Part shown: one piece after another, positions 24,636-36,245 of the stretch
Layout: each line of letters starts with the position of its first letter
How positions within the stretch are numbered: the first letter of the stretch is position 1
NCBI GenBank assembly: GCA_025667525.1
Contig: CM046878.1
Coordinates: 101,881,237-101,945,236 of the forward strand
Direction: 5' to 3'
DNA: 64,000 nucleotides
Source: Glebionis coronaria
Lineage: Eukaryota; Streptophyta; Magnoliopsida; Asterales; Asteraceae
Made by a program: the position numbers and the translations under genes
Notes under the pieces: model-generated
The model's input: the letters and a program-made list of their open reading frames with translations, nothing else
Told to the model about the DNA's origin: nothing
Databases searched by the model: none

Positions 24636-24650
24636 GTCATAGAAAAATGG

Positions 24651-25451
24651 ATGTGTAGTAAGTTCACCATTGATGAATTACTTGATGATAAAAGTCCAGC
24701 TGAAATAGCTGCTAAAAAGAACAAATTTAAAGCCCCTAAATATATTGTCTTTAAATCTACAGAGACCATACATATGTCTGATCCACTCTTACAAAATGTG
24801 TCTGTCTCAAAAGATGTGAATGAGAGTACTTTACCTTTACTTGCCAAACTCTCTGGAGTTGAACCTAGCAGATCTTTTATAAAAACTAAGGCTGACACCA
24901 AACCAAAGGTTGAGACCTCACAAGTTAAAACTTTCTTTGTGCCTGTTAAACAACCTAGTAAGAAAAATGCTTTTAAACTTGTCTCAGCAGACAAAGTGAA
25001 CACAGCTGAGTCCTCCACTAAGGAACGCCTGTTGTCTTTGATCGAAGAAGTTGAACTCTTGAAAGAACATATTAAGCCTTCCGCTGAATGCTCTTCTTCC
25101 TCTGCATCGAAGTCAATCCTAGGCAAACCCACAGTTGAAAGGTTAATCAAACCTTACTGTAATGTGTGTAAAAGTTCTCATCACATGACCATATACCATG
25201 ATGAGCAAATGGCTATAAAGAAATCTCTAGCTTTTGTTAGAGGTAAACCACATGTTGCTCAAATGAGTAGAATATCACCTGATGTACACAGACCTTTCTC
25301 GCCCTGCAAATATTATGGTTACACAAAGCATCACTCTGATGAGTGTAATTACTTCCCTGGATGTGACATTTATGGGTGGTACACCTATAACACAGCAGAC
25401 TTTCCTTCACACAGACATAAGTACTACAGGAACACAAGAATTGCTAGCTAG
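24651..25451 (+). pseudogene. Spacer region of copia polyprotein with second cysteine motif
   Basis: A 266-codon open stretch between gag coiled coil and protease. The N-terminal half is Lys/Ser-rich and low in structure. The C-terminal part has a Cys/His cluster (YCNVCKSSHHM, then CKYYGYTKHHSDEC and PSHRHKY). Several positions where spacing suggests Cys are Tyr (TAT), consistent with G-to-A changes. It ends at a TAG before the protease. The role of this domain is unknown to me; a second nucleic-acid-binding knuckle is an inference. Confidence 0.65.
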
Positions 25452-25540
25452 CAATTCAAGGAACCCACTGGAAAGTGGGTTCACCATAGGAACTACTTTG
25501 TTTCTAAATATCTGTGTAGAAATATCTCAAGGAATCAGTT

Positions 25541-25897
25541 TGGTATCTAGATAGTGGCTGCTCTAGACACATGACAGGAATTCAATAATACATGCATAGA
25601 TATTCAAAGGTGCCAGGTCCTAAAGTTGTGTTTGGAGATAATTCTTCAGGCGATACATAGGGTTATGGCTCAGTTAACTACAATAGGATGATGTTTACAA
25701 GGGTTGCATATGTGAATGGTCTTAAGCATAACCTCATCTGCATCAGTCAATTGTGTGATGCTGATTACAAGGTGCTGTTTACTAAGACTCAAGGAACCAT
25801 ATTCAACAAAAACAATGATGTGGTGCTGATTGCACCAAGGAGGAGAGATGTGTACATTATTAATATGGCATCATGCACAGAAGACAACTCAAACTGA
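25541..25897 (+). pseudogene. pro: copia aspartic protease, broken
   Basis: The active-site motif is WYLDSGCSRHMTG at 25541-25579, followed at once by a TAA (about 25586) and another stop near 25659. From 25688 the frame reads VAYVNGLKHNLICISQLCDADYK, the conserved stretch between protease and integrase. The protease would cut the Gag-Pol polyprotein; it cannot be made intact here. Confidence 0.8.
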
Positions 25898-27462
25898 TTT
25901 TGGCAAAAGCGTCTGAAAGTGTCAATTGGTTGTGGTACAAAAGACTCTTTTATCTCAACCTCAAGAACATCAACAAATTAGCCACACAAAATTTGGTTGA
26001 TGGTTTACCACCTGTCACCTTTACTAAAGACAAGACATGTTCAGCTTATGTGAAGGGAAAGCATCACAGGTCCTCCTTCAAAACCAGGCAATCATTCTCA
26101 ATTAACAAGTGCTTACATCTCCGACATATGGACCTGTTTGACCTGTTAAACCACAGACCATTAATCACAACAAATATACCTTGGTCATCGTTGACGAATT
26201 CTCAAGGTATACATGGGTTTTCTTCCTCAAACGAAAAAGTGATGTTGCAGATGCCATCATGCTTCATTAGACATGTTGAAAACATGAACGAAGTTAGAGT
26301 AAAAGCTCTAGGAAGTGATAATGGGACTGAATTCAAGAATGATCATCTTGAAGCATTTTGTGATGAAAAGGGAATTTCACATAACTTTTCTTCAGCTGGT
26401 ACTCTTGAACAAAATGGAGTAGCTGAAAGAAGAAACAGAACATTAATTGAAGCAGCTAGAACTATGTTAAATGGTGCAGCTTTGCCAAAACAATTTTGGA
26501 GGAAAGCTGTTCATACTGTCTGTTACACTAAAAACAGATTAATTTATGATAAAAGCCATGGAAAAACATCTTATGAAGTTTTCAGAAATAGAGCGCATGA
26601 TGTTAGTTACTTCTATGTCTTTGGGTGTCTTGTGTTCATCTATGACTACAGGGATCACCTTGGGAAGTTTGACGAAAAGGATGATGATGGATTCTTTTTG
26701 GGATATTCTCCTACAGCCAAAGCATTCAAAGTATTCAACACAAGAAGACATGAACTAGAAGAAACTTTTCACGTTACTTTCAAAAAGATGATAACGTGTT
26801 ACAAAGAACAGACACTGAAGATGATGAAATTAACTTCAATGAAAACAGGTCATTTCCAAAAGATGAATTCTCTTAACCCTTCTTTCCATCATCATCCACA
26901 CTCAGAAACACTTATTCCATATGTCCCTACATTTGATCCTCTATCAACTCACAATATTGATTTGCCTTCTTATCAAGAAACAACTGAAGAAGAAAATCAG
27001 CCATCTAACAGTCCTTGTTTCACCACAACTAAAGATGACTCACCTGTCATTCACAATCATGAAGATTCTCCTGTCTTCTATGACTCTTCACCTATTGTTG
27101 AATCTGGTGAAGACACTGACACTAAGATTGTATTTGAAGAGAGTCCTCCTATCAAACAGTGTGTAGTTCAAGTTGATCCCTCAACTTCCATACCTGTTTA
27201 TGTTAATGAACCGGCAGCTCCTCAAAGTAAATGGTCAAGAGAGCAGCACATTCTCCTTGTCAACATTATTGGTGAACAAAATTTTAGGGTTACCACTAGA
27301 CAGATAATTCATGACTCAGAACCAGCCTCAGCCAATGAGTGTCTGTTTGCTGAATTTATTTCACAAATTAAACCAAAACGAGTAGTTGATGCTCTAGTTG
27401 AAGAAGGATGGGTTGCTGCCATGCAAGAAGAAATCAGTCAATTTAAAAGAAACAAGGTATAG
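25873..27462 (+). pseudogene. int: copia integrase
   Basis: The GAG-pre-integrase zinc region reads LWYKRLFYLNLKNINKLA. A one-base loss near 26140 shifts the frame, so the first catalytic Asp (native VDEFSRYTW) is read only in another frame. The frame is restored near 26240, giving ALGSDNGTEFKN (second Asp) and NGVAERRNRTL (Glu). The C-terminal part has the copia FGCLVF and GYSPTAKAFKVFN segments, then an acidic Ser/Pro-rich linker leading to RT. The end at 27460 is a stop in what should continue into RT. Confidence 0.85.
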
Positions 27463-28921
27463 ACCCTAGTGCCAGCTCCACCTGGTAAGAATATCATAGG
27501 CACTAGATGAATTTACAAGAATAAGATGGATGAAATTGGGGACATCATAAGGAACAAGGCAAGGCTAGTCGCACAGGGGTATACACAGACTAAAGGAATA
27601 TATTTTGATGAAACCTTTGCACCTGTTGCAAGGTTTGAGTCAATCAGAACCTTCCTAGCTTACGATGTATATATGAATTTCACTATGTACCAAATGGATG
27701 TTAAAAGTGACTTCCTCAATGGAAAGTTAGATGAGGAAGTATATGTCAGACAACCAGAAGGATTCGAGAACAGCCAGTTTCCTAATCACGTGTACAGGCT
27801 ACACAAAGCCATGTATTGGCTGAAACAAGCACCAAGGGCATGGTATGAAACGTTGTCTACCTTTTTAACAGATAATAAATTTGTCAGGGGTTCTATTGAT
27901 AAAATACTTTTTACCTTCAATGATAAAAGTGATTTCATCATTGTATAAATTTATGTGGATGATATCATCTTTGGGTCAACCATTGTTAATCTTAGTAAAC
28001 GTTTTGCTAAATTAATGACCAAGAAGTATGAGATGAGTATGATGGGTGAATTAACTTACATTTTGGTTTTTCAAATTAAACAATGTCCTAAAGGAATTTC
28101 TATTTGTCAAGAAAATTATGTTAAAGATTTACTTAAAAAAAAATATGACTTAGTTGATTGTGCATCAGTGTAATGCCCCATGCTATGCCCTATGCTTCCA
28201 CCCAATAACTTGGGCCCTAATGAGTCAGGAGTATCTATTAATGAAACTATGTATAGAGGCATGATTGGGTCACTCATGTATCTCACATCCATTCGTCCAG
28301 ATATCCAGTTCTCCACATGTCTCTGTGCAAGGTACCAAGCTAACCCAAAAGAATACTATCTAGTGGTTGTCAAGAAAATTTTCAGGTACCTCAAAGGAAC
28401 ACCTTCCTTAGGTCTGTGGTATCCAAAAGAATCAGGCTTTGATCTCAAGGCCTACTCTGACTCAAACTATGCTGGATGCTGCATTGATAGAAAAAGTACC
28501 TCTGGAAGATATCAAATCCTATGAGGAAAGCTAGTTGATTGGAGTGCAAAGAAGCAAAACTTTGTGGCTATGTCATCAGCTGAAGTTGAATATGTTACAG
28601 CTGCCAGTTGTTGTGCATAAGAAGTTTGGATGAAAAGTCAATTGGCTGACTATAAGATTCTCTATGACAAAGTGCCAATCTTCTGTGACAACACACGCAA
28701 TCTCAAACAACCCTGTGCTTCACTCCCGAACCAAACACATTGATATCAGGTATCACTTTATAAGGGTTCATATCTTGAAAGGAGATATTGAGCTGCATTT
28801 TGTTCCCATTGAGCTGCAACTAGCTGATCTTTTTATCAAGCCTTTGGTTGAACCTTTGTTCAACAGGCTAGTTGTTGAGCTGGGTATGCTTAACATCTCC
28901 AAGCATGTGGCTGATAATTAA
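27463..28921 (+). pseudogene. rt-rh: copia reverse transcriptase and RNase H
   Basis: RT motifs: KARLVAQGYTQTKGIYFDETF, the MYQMDVKSDFLNG block, then a stop at 27946 immediately before IYVDDIIFGS, the catalytic YVDD box. Another stop is at 28171. RNase H follows with AYSDSNYAGC, SSAEVEYV and FCDNT, and the usual end HSRTKHIDIRYHFIR and LADLFIKPL (to 28921). Stops at 28522 and 28618 and a shift near 28680 split it. Order RT then RNase H after integrase is diagnostic for copia. Confidence 0.88.
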
Positions 28922-29263
28922 TGTGTTATTTAATAAAGTCTGAGTAAATATTAAATGTTTTTCTCATGTAACTAGGTAGTTACAATCAAAGTAAATGCTA
29001 AAAACATTTCCTATATTTAATTAGTACTTTTCCGAATAATGAGGAGACAAATAGTTTGAAAGGTCAAGGGTCCCACACTTGATCAGTCTTTTTCTCACTA
29101 CGCATTTAATGTTGTTGAATAAAACTGTTTTCAATTTTTTGAATACATAAATCTTTTCGATATTTTTCACCAACAAACTTTCCTTCTCTTTCACAATAGT
29201 TTCTCTCTCTAAACTTCTCTCTAAAATCCTCTCATTTTCTTCGTCATTTACACCCTCATACCA
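28922..29263 (+). other. Gap between pol and the extra ORF
   Basis: Untranslated, AT-rich, ending in a strongly CT-rich stretch (TTTCTCTCTCTAAACTTC, about 29200-29240) just ahead of the ATG at 29264. Such a stretch resembles a plant 5' leader or a 3' splice site, so the extra ORF may be expressed from its own or a spliced mRNA. That is inference. Confidence 0.4.
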
Positions 29264-30455
29264 ATGGAGTTCTCCGTACCAAAGGCATCAAACGTTACGT
29301 TCGAACTCAATGAAAGCATCTTGGCGTCAAACAATTCAGTATGATGGCTCAAAGCTCCTAATGATTCATACCTAGATCTGGTAAACTTCATGAAGAACTG
29401 TGACGTTGGAGAAGAATTTAACAGATCTCCTCTCACTCTTTATCAAGAATACCTTAGGGAATTCTGGTATTCGGTCGAAGTAATTGATGACAAAACCATT
29501 TCTTTTCATCTCTCTTGCAACCAAGAACCCCTCTCTTTCACTGTAAATGATTTCTCTTCACTTGTTGGACTCAAACATGGAGATTACTGCCTCAAGTCTG
29601 TCGATAAAAAGGCTGTCAAAGATGCCCTTGCAACACTTTACCCTGTGTCTGATACCAACCCAGCCTACACCCCTTATGACATAGTCAACAGATCCCCTTT
29701 GAATATTAAATACTTCTCTCACATGTGGAGAGTTCTGTTTTCTCATATTGTCAAGTCTCTAGGAGGTATGGAAGGATCAGAGGACCAGCTGTCCTTCAAT
29801 AGTCAAACCATTGCCTATGGGCTGATCTGGGGGAGTTAACGTTGATGTTGGAAGTATCCTGTTCTCAAACCTTGTGGAGAAGCAGAAAGGTGCAAAGGAT
29901 TGATCAAGGGAATAAAACATATGCTACACTCGCTTTCTATATCTCATCTTTCAAAATATTCTTGGGATCGTTACATCAACTCAAAACTCACAGCCATGAA
30001 TCGGTACCATCTTATAAGGGCTGTCTACAAGACTATTGGGCCGAATGTTACCTATGACTGCCCATATGAAGGAAGTTGCTGCAAGACAACCACCTATCTC
30101 TAAGTCTTTGATCCCTTCCACTGAGAAGGTGAATACAGCTAGTGTTTTTGGTAAGTCTGTGTCTTTGACCTCTAGGCAACACACTACGCTGTCCAAAGCA
30201 ACAACTGATCATCATGCTAAGAAGAAGTCAATTCTCACTTCTTCCCAAACCCAAGCTGATAAAAATGTCAAGCAAAAGAAGAAGGGTACCAACAAGACTC
30301 CCTCTATTCCAAAGCTCGCTGAGGAACCAAAGAAGACAGTTGAACAACAATCTGAGTCTAGTGTCTCCCATTCAGCAGAGACAGCAGGAAACCAGCCTGA
30401 AAACACTGATATCATAAAGGTAATCAGATTATCGTTTTTAGAGGTATACAAGTAA
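29264..30455 (+). pseudogene. Extra 3' ORF of the copia element, N-terminal part
   Basis: Begins MEFSVPKASNVTFELN at 29264, hits TGA at 29342, then reads 149 codons with SPLTLYQEYLREFWYSVEV and YFSHMWRVLFSHIVKSLGG. One-base shifts near 29835 and 30055 move the frame; the last part is Lys/Ser/Thr-rich (KKKGTNKTPSIPKLAEE). The protein resembles a family I associate with Asteraceae copia elements. Its function is unknown; Sirevirus downstream ORFs are sometimes called envelope-like, but I see no signal peptide or clear membrane segment here. Confidence 0.7.
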
Positions 30456-31294
30456 CGACTCTCAAATGTCTTTAGGTGAGAGTGGTGAAGTTATGGTTAT
30501 CCTCGACCCATAGGAGTCTGTGTCTGCACTTAGCAATCATTTTAGGACTTTTGTACACTCGGTCTTTGCACCAGGGAGTGATTCATTTTTGTTTATAAAG
30601 CACCCCGATGACCCTGCACCATCTAGACAGTATGCAGGCAAACAACAACATGTGTACATATATGTCTCAACCTAGAGTAGTTATGCCTCACACAGCCCCT
30701 TGGTTCCCTCATAGAAAAAGAATCCCAAAAGTTTCATACTTTTAGGGGGAGTTGAGATATCTTCCTCAGCTCTCCTAGGGGCAGCATAACAGGCGATCAT
30801 AACCAATATCAAATGCACAAATAAAAGAGTCCCAAAGGATTTATCCTTTTGGGGGCTGAATAATCATCCTCAGCCTTCCTAGGGGCAGCGTAACAGGCGA
30901 TCCTTAACTTTATCATATTCACACAAAAAAAGTCCCAAAGGATTTATCCTTTTGAGGCGCTGAATAATCACCCTTAGTCTTCCTAGGGGCAGCGAATGGC
31001 GATCCTAACCATATCTTTTTCACACTTAAAAGAAACCCAAGGATTTATCCTTTGGAGAGGCTGAATAATCATCCTCAGCCTCTCTAGGACAGCGTATTGG
31101 CGATCACTCTCCTTCTTTTAATTCACCTGTTACTAAAAACACAAATTACAGGACACACAATAATCTACTTTATCCTTTGGAGAGGTTGAATAATCATCCT
31201 CAGCCTCTCTAGGACATCGTATTGGCGATCACTCTCCTTCTTTTAATTCACCTGTTACTAAAAACACAAATTGCAGGACACACAATAATCTACT
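30420..31294 (+). other. Possible intron inside the extra ORF
   Basis: The flanking frame is interrupted here. A donor-like AAAG/GTAATC is at 30420 and acceptor-like TTGCAG/GAC at 31275. Early on, about 30473-30670 is open for some 60 codons apart from one TAG, so part may be exon. The rest consists of hairpin repeats. Coding resumes at 31295. Removal as an intron is plausible but the exact joins are not settled: a TAA lies in frame just after the candidate acceptor. Confidence 0.35.
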
Positions 31295-31295
31295 T
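30724..31295 (+). repeat. Five ~103-bp repeats with two hairpins each
   Basis: Units start near 30724, 30830, 30933, 31035 and 31160. Each has a first stem (CCCAAAGGAT with ATCCTTTTGGG) and a second (GGCTGA with TCAGCC, extended to GAGAGGCTGA with TCAGCCTCTC in the fourth), then CTAGG...CAGCG...GGCGATC. The last two units are part of an exact-length 125-bp tandem duplication (31046-31170, 31171-31295). Stem bases vary between units while pairing is mostly kept. Confidence 0.85.
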
Positions 31296-31770
31296 TGGTT
31301 GTTCCTTCAACTGCTGATAACGCTAAAGAAATTGAGGCCTCTCTTGTATCTAAAGAGGACAGATGGATGACCTCTGTTGAGGAGCCCATTCTAGATGCAA
31401 CAGTCCAAGAACCAGAGGATGACATTATGGAGCTCATTGAAGAGTTCTATGAACCAAATTCAATGCCAGATGATGAGATTCTCACAAATGATGAGCTGGT
31501 AGAAAATGATGAGGATCAAACACATAATGATGATATATCACCACCTCCTACATCTCCTCCCAAAGTTATAGTATCTGATTCCACTACAGGTGAAGATTCA
31601 AACACAGGCAAGGAGGATGTTCGTGTCACTCTTGTGCCTGATGTTGTTATAACATAGAAGCCTATCAAGGACTGTCCCTATGATCCAACAACAGAATTTC
31701 TTCTGTTTGATCATCCACAACAACTCAATTTTGATCTCGCTCCACGGGAAGATGGTTACGAACATCAGGT
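31295..31770 (+). pseudogene. Extra 3' ORF, acidic middle part
   Basis: Reads VVPSTADNAKEIEASLV and then a strongly Asp/Glu-rich stretch (EEPILDATVQEPEDDIMELI), a stop TAG at 31655, and continues in frame (DCPYDPTTEFLLFDHP) to GYEHQV at 31770. There a 2.6-kb element is inserted. Removing that element and one copy of CAGGT restores the same frame at 34411. Confidence 0.7.
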
Positions 31771-32296
31771 TGTTGGGTCAAAAAGTTGATGTGGCAGAAA
31801 CTCAAAGCGAAGAAAACATAAAGGCATTTGTTTCAACGCTAACACATTGTGTCTAGGCGTTGACAAGTGTTAATGAAACGCTGACAGAAGTCAAACGCTG
31901 TTAGAAAGTCTATTTAGAATAAATATTCAGAATATTATTAATTAATATTCTGTATTAGTTTACTTAAATAGAAGATATGCATGTTTATTTGATATTATCT
32001 CTTGTAAAACCCTAATCCTTACACTATAAAAGGAACCAAATGTTATTAGGTTTTTCATATCAATTCATTCACAATGTAAACCTAAAGCGTGTGTTGACTA
32101 GGTGTGGGATTAAATGTATACACACCTAGTGGTTGTTGATTATTAATGTAATGAGCAACCCTCGTTATTAATTCATATGTTTTGTGCCCAAACACCTTGT
32201 TTCATAGTTATTGTTCTTTTCCGCTTTGATTGTTAATCATATGAACTATGATTATGCCTAGCAGCTAAAAGATTCGAGGAAACCAAGGTTTACACA
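31771..32296 (+). repeat. 5' LTR of the non-autonomous element
   Basis: TGTTGGGTCA to GGTTTACACA. TATA box ACTATAAAAGG near 32021-32031. Contains several copies of an ACGCTGACA-like motif at 31838-31900. Confidence 0.9.
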
Positions 32297-33882
32297 ATTG
32301 GTATTAGAGCCTCGTGGCTTGTGATGCTAGGACCAACAAGGTGTCCGTGTTTTGAGAAGAAAAGAAAAATCCGTCTAGGGTTTTTCTGGGTGATTTTGTG
32401 TGCGCAGCAGTATTCAGGAAGGCATAACTTTTAATTGAACAGTTGGATCGCCACGAAATTTTTTGTGTGTCTTCTAAGCACATATATCTAGATATCCACC
32501 GGAGGGATTGTCGAGACCCATCCCAAAAAAAAAGTTATTAAGCGTCGAAGTCAGCAGTGATTATATGCTGTTTTCTGTGAACAGTAATAGTTAAAACGCG
32601 ATTTCTTCTTCGACCGTTGGATCATCGTGAAACTTTTGCTGTATGTTCTTGACACTTGTGTCTAGGATATCACCGAAGGGATCTTCGATCTGAGCTATCA
32701 TGAAGATGATATTCGATGTCGAAGTTCGCTGCAGTTTATGGTTTTCACATAAAATCATGATTTAGGGTTTATAAAACCCTAGATCGATTAGCCGTTGATG
32801 TGTGTTATTTAGATGCTGATAGATGTTGGTGTCAGTAGATGTCGTTGACGCTGGCAAGGTATGGATGAGACGCTGATGGCCAGGCGCTGACAGGTTTAAA
32901 GATGGCGCTGACAATGTTATACATAGGCGCTGACAGGAAAATCATGTGTCGTCCGATATATTGATTTTCAAACGCTGACAAGTGTTGTCCGATATAGGAC
33001 AACACACACTGATGAGATCTCGGACAGTGAAGGATCTTGGATGACAAAGGAAATGCTGTTGTTTGGAAAATTAGATAGGTTTTTGCACACAAAACAAGGT
33101 ATTTACACACGAAGGTACATGGGATCTCTTTTTTTATACAGAATACCAATTTGATCTTTATGGCTCGGATATTTTTAAAAGGGGGTCAATGATTTTTCTA
33201 AGTTAGCACCAATTAGTGAAGAATTTGATTGATATTGGATTTGATTATGTAATCGGGGTAGCCTTGTAAAAGAGTTATTCGTCTTAATGCTTTTACATAT
33301 GCTATGAAGATATTATTTCATTAAAATTCGTCATGAAGATGTGTTGGCTTAAGGGGAAGAATTCTTATGGCAAGTTTGATGTTCGAAGAAGATTTTCGTG
33401 AGTTTGTGTTCTATCATATCTTAAAGTCGTGAACTCCCAGTCACTGACTTTTAAGGTAACTTGTTTGTGCTTACATTGTTACTGATGAAGTGATACAAGA
33501 TCTAGGAATATGTGATTTTTCCTATGGTACTCTATGCACATATTTTCTATCACTTGAAGGAGTTACATTATCGTGCTCAGTGTCTCACAAAGGATGAGGA
33601 TTTTTGTATAATCATGACACTTCATCACATAGTACAAGATATGGAACACAGGTTTGGATTATTCTACTTCTACATCAAGAATATTATAGTTATTTTTCTT
33701 CAAGATCATTACACAGAGCCTACATTTGGAGAATCTTCGATTGCATACATTGTTTCCTTCCCTATTTGATGTGACAAAAGGGGAAGACATACATGCTACA
33801 CTTGAGGGGAAGCAATTTGAAGATGATGTACCACTTACAAGAGATACACATAGAGTTTTGCTGACATCAACTAGGGGAAAAT
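32297..33882 (+). other. Internal region of the non-autonomous element
   Basis: Non-coding as far as I can see. Begins with the primer site. Notable are repeated GCGCTGACA-like words at 32846-32980. The longest frame (33512-33769) is 85 codons with no motif. A CT-poor, T-rich character and lack of Gag mark it as a LARD/TRIM-like passenger. Confidence 0.6.
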
Positions 33883-34407
33883 TGTTGGGTCAAAAATTGA
33901 TGTGGCAGAAACTCAAAACGAAGAAAACATGAAGGCATTTGTTTCAACGCTGACACATTGTGTCTAGGCGTTGACAAGTGTTAATGAAACGCTGACAGAA
34001 GTCAAACGCTGTTAGAAAGTCTACTTAGGATAAATATTCATAATACTATTTATTAATATTCTGTATTAGTTTATTTAAATAGAAGATATGCATGTTTATT
34101 TGATATTATCTCTTGTAAAACCCTAATCCTTACACTATAAAAGGAACCAAGGGTTATTAGGTTTTTCATATCAATTCATTCACAATGTAAACCTAAAGCG
34201 TGTGTCGACTAGGTGTGGGATTAAATGTATACACACCTAGTGGTTGTTGATTATTAATATAATGAGCAACCCTTGTTAGTAATTCATGTGTTTTGTGCCC
34301 AAACACCTTGTTTCATAGTTATTTTTCTTTTTCGCTTTGATTGTTAATCATATGAACAATGATTATGCCTAGCAGCTAAAAGATTCAAGGAAACCAAGGT
34401 TTCCACA
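33883..34407 (+). repeat. 3' LTR of the non-autonomous element
   Basis: TGTTGGGTCA to GGTTTCCACA, directly after the purine tract CTAGGGGAAAAT, followed by CAGGT. Confidence 0.9.
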
Positions 34408-34412
34408 CAGGT

Positions 34413-36245
34413 ACTAAACATTCAAAAATTGAAGTCGTTCCATCACCCATCTGACATGGAAAGACTTAGCAGGAAACTGGATTACATTGGTTCAGAAGTC
34501 AAGATATTCACCTCCAATTTTCCTAGCATCATCACTAACGCTGTCAAGGATGCTCTTGAGGAGCCTATCAAGGATGGAACTCGCAGAGGTGTGGCTCAGG
34601 GTCTAAGTCACTTATCCACAAGAATCAAGGATGCCATCATCACTGAAGTTCCCGACATGTTGTCAGCCCATGAACTTGTCATACACAAAGAATTTGAAGC
34701 TGTGTATAGACGCCAACGTCAACATGTAAATTATTTGGTTGATTATGTAAGTCGCTATGTTAACAGGAACTGTAACAGAAAACTTATAATCTCCCGTCGT
34801 TCTAGACAGGTGCAGAAGTATATGCCCTGTCTGGAGAAGGAATTTCTAGGTACATATAGACACGTTCAGCTAAACGTTTGAAGAAGCAAGCTGAACGGGA
34901 GGGGGAGAAATCATTCTTACAAGTTGGACATGGCAATCCAAATGATGACACAGCTGACAATACCATCATTACACCCTCTCCTCTTCAAGTCATTACACCA
35001 ACTGTCATACCTGATGATGATGAAGTTAAGGGGGAGCAACAGCCAAATGAACAAGCTGATCAATCAAAGGCCCTAACTCTGGTTAACACCAAGGAGACTA
35101 TGGACGATGATGAACCAGCAGCTAAGAAACTCAAGTTTGTGGTTAGCTCCCTACCAAAGGCTGTGCAAAACCAAGCTCGACTTGCATTTACAAAATATGC
35201 AGGAGAACTTGGAAAATCAACATTGTTATCCTCAGTCTCGAAGAAAGGAAAGGAATTACATGTGGTAAACTCTGGTACCAAGCTAAAGAAAATAGATGTG
35301 ATGCTAGAGACTGGAGGATCAACAACCAATCTATCTCAACTATCCACCTTTAAGGCTGTGGATGAACAACCACTAACGGTTGAGGAAATCGAAGTACAAC
35401 AAAAAAAACTCAAAAGGTTGGATGAGATAAAGAAGACTAGGGAACTAAATGAGGCCAAGATAAGGAAAATAACTCCACAACAAAGAGAGGAACAAAGAAA
35501 ACTATTAAGGCAAATGGAGCAAAAGCACACAGAGGCACTCAAGAAAATTAAAGCTGACTTTGATGCATGCGTCAACACAAGACATGCACCAGGGAAAATC
35601 ACTAAGTTCAAATACTCCATTCAAAAGTATACTCACAAAGCACATATGGTAATTTGGAGAGACAATCAACGGGCCAATATGGACATATTTGAAGACTTCA
35701 AATTAAAAACACTTGGTCTGTCTGAGTGGTTTGAATTAGAGAAACTGGCTAAAAAGAAGTCTGGACAGGCAAATCTAGAACTTCTGAAAACACTGAAAGC
35801 CAAGTTCAACTGGGTGACAGAAACATCTACAAAGCTTAAAATTGATCCCCCTCCACAACTGTTTGAACAAGAACCCCCAATAGCTGAAAAGAAAAGAAAG
35901 AGGTTGAACCAAATTCTTGAAGAAACATTTGTGATAGCTGACGTTCAAGTTAATGGAATGTTTAGGTATATGATCTTACCAAATGGAATTGTAGGACCCA
36001 TTGATGGACATACATACACTGAGCCTGAAAGGGGAATGGCCTTTATGAACAGAGGGTGCCGATATGTCTTTCAAAGGGAAAATGAGATGGGTCTAGCTTC
36101 CACTATTCAGCTTCTAGTTTTCAAGAAGGTGCTGAAAATCAACTTTGAGTATTCCAAAGTCTTTGCAAAAGCATTGCAAGCTGAATTGGATTCCATAAAT
36201 GATATAGCTGAATCTGAAAAGAAAATAAAGAATGATGATTATTGA
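34413..36245 (+). pseudogene. Extra 3' ORF, C-terminal part
   Basis: Continues the frame broken by the inserted element. A shift near 34810 and a TAG near 34858 separate a 150-codon piece (PSDMERLSRKLDYIGSEVK) from a long open stretch, 34878-36245. The latter has an acidic linker, a highly charged coiled coil (EVQQKKLKRLDEIKKTREL, EEQRKLLRQMEQKH) and a globular end (DVQVNGMFRYMILPNGIVG, GCRYVFQRENEMGL), stopping at TGA. Coiled coil plus a conserved end suggests a structural or nucleic-acid-associated protein. I do not recognise a catalytic motif. Confidence 0.7.

Larger units (their letters stand above)
31771..34407 (+). mobile_element. Complete non-autonomous LTR element, TSD CAGGT
   Basis: LTRs of 526 and 525 bp (31771-32296, 33883-34407) flank 1586 bp without any gag or pol domain. 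A tRNA-Met-type primer site (TGGTATTAGAGCC, 32299) and a purine tract (CTAGGGGAAAAT, 33871-33882) are in the right places. The 5-bp target duplication CAGGT is perfect (31766-31770, 34408-34412). The two LTRs look about 95% alike by eye, so it is younger than its copia host. Short frames inside have no recognised domain. Confidence 0.92.

Noticed and set aside
24632..25150. Minus-strand frame of 172 codons opposite the copia linker
   Set aside because: Shadow of the coding plus strand; no motif.
29264..30455. Envelope glycoprotein gene
   Set aside because: No signal peptide, clear membrane span or cleavage site is visible, so the term is not used.
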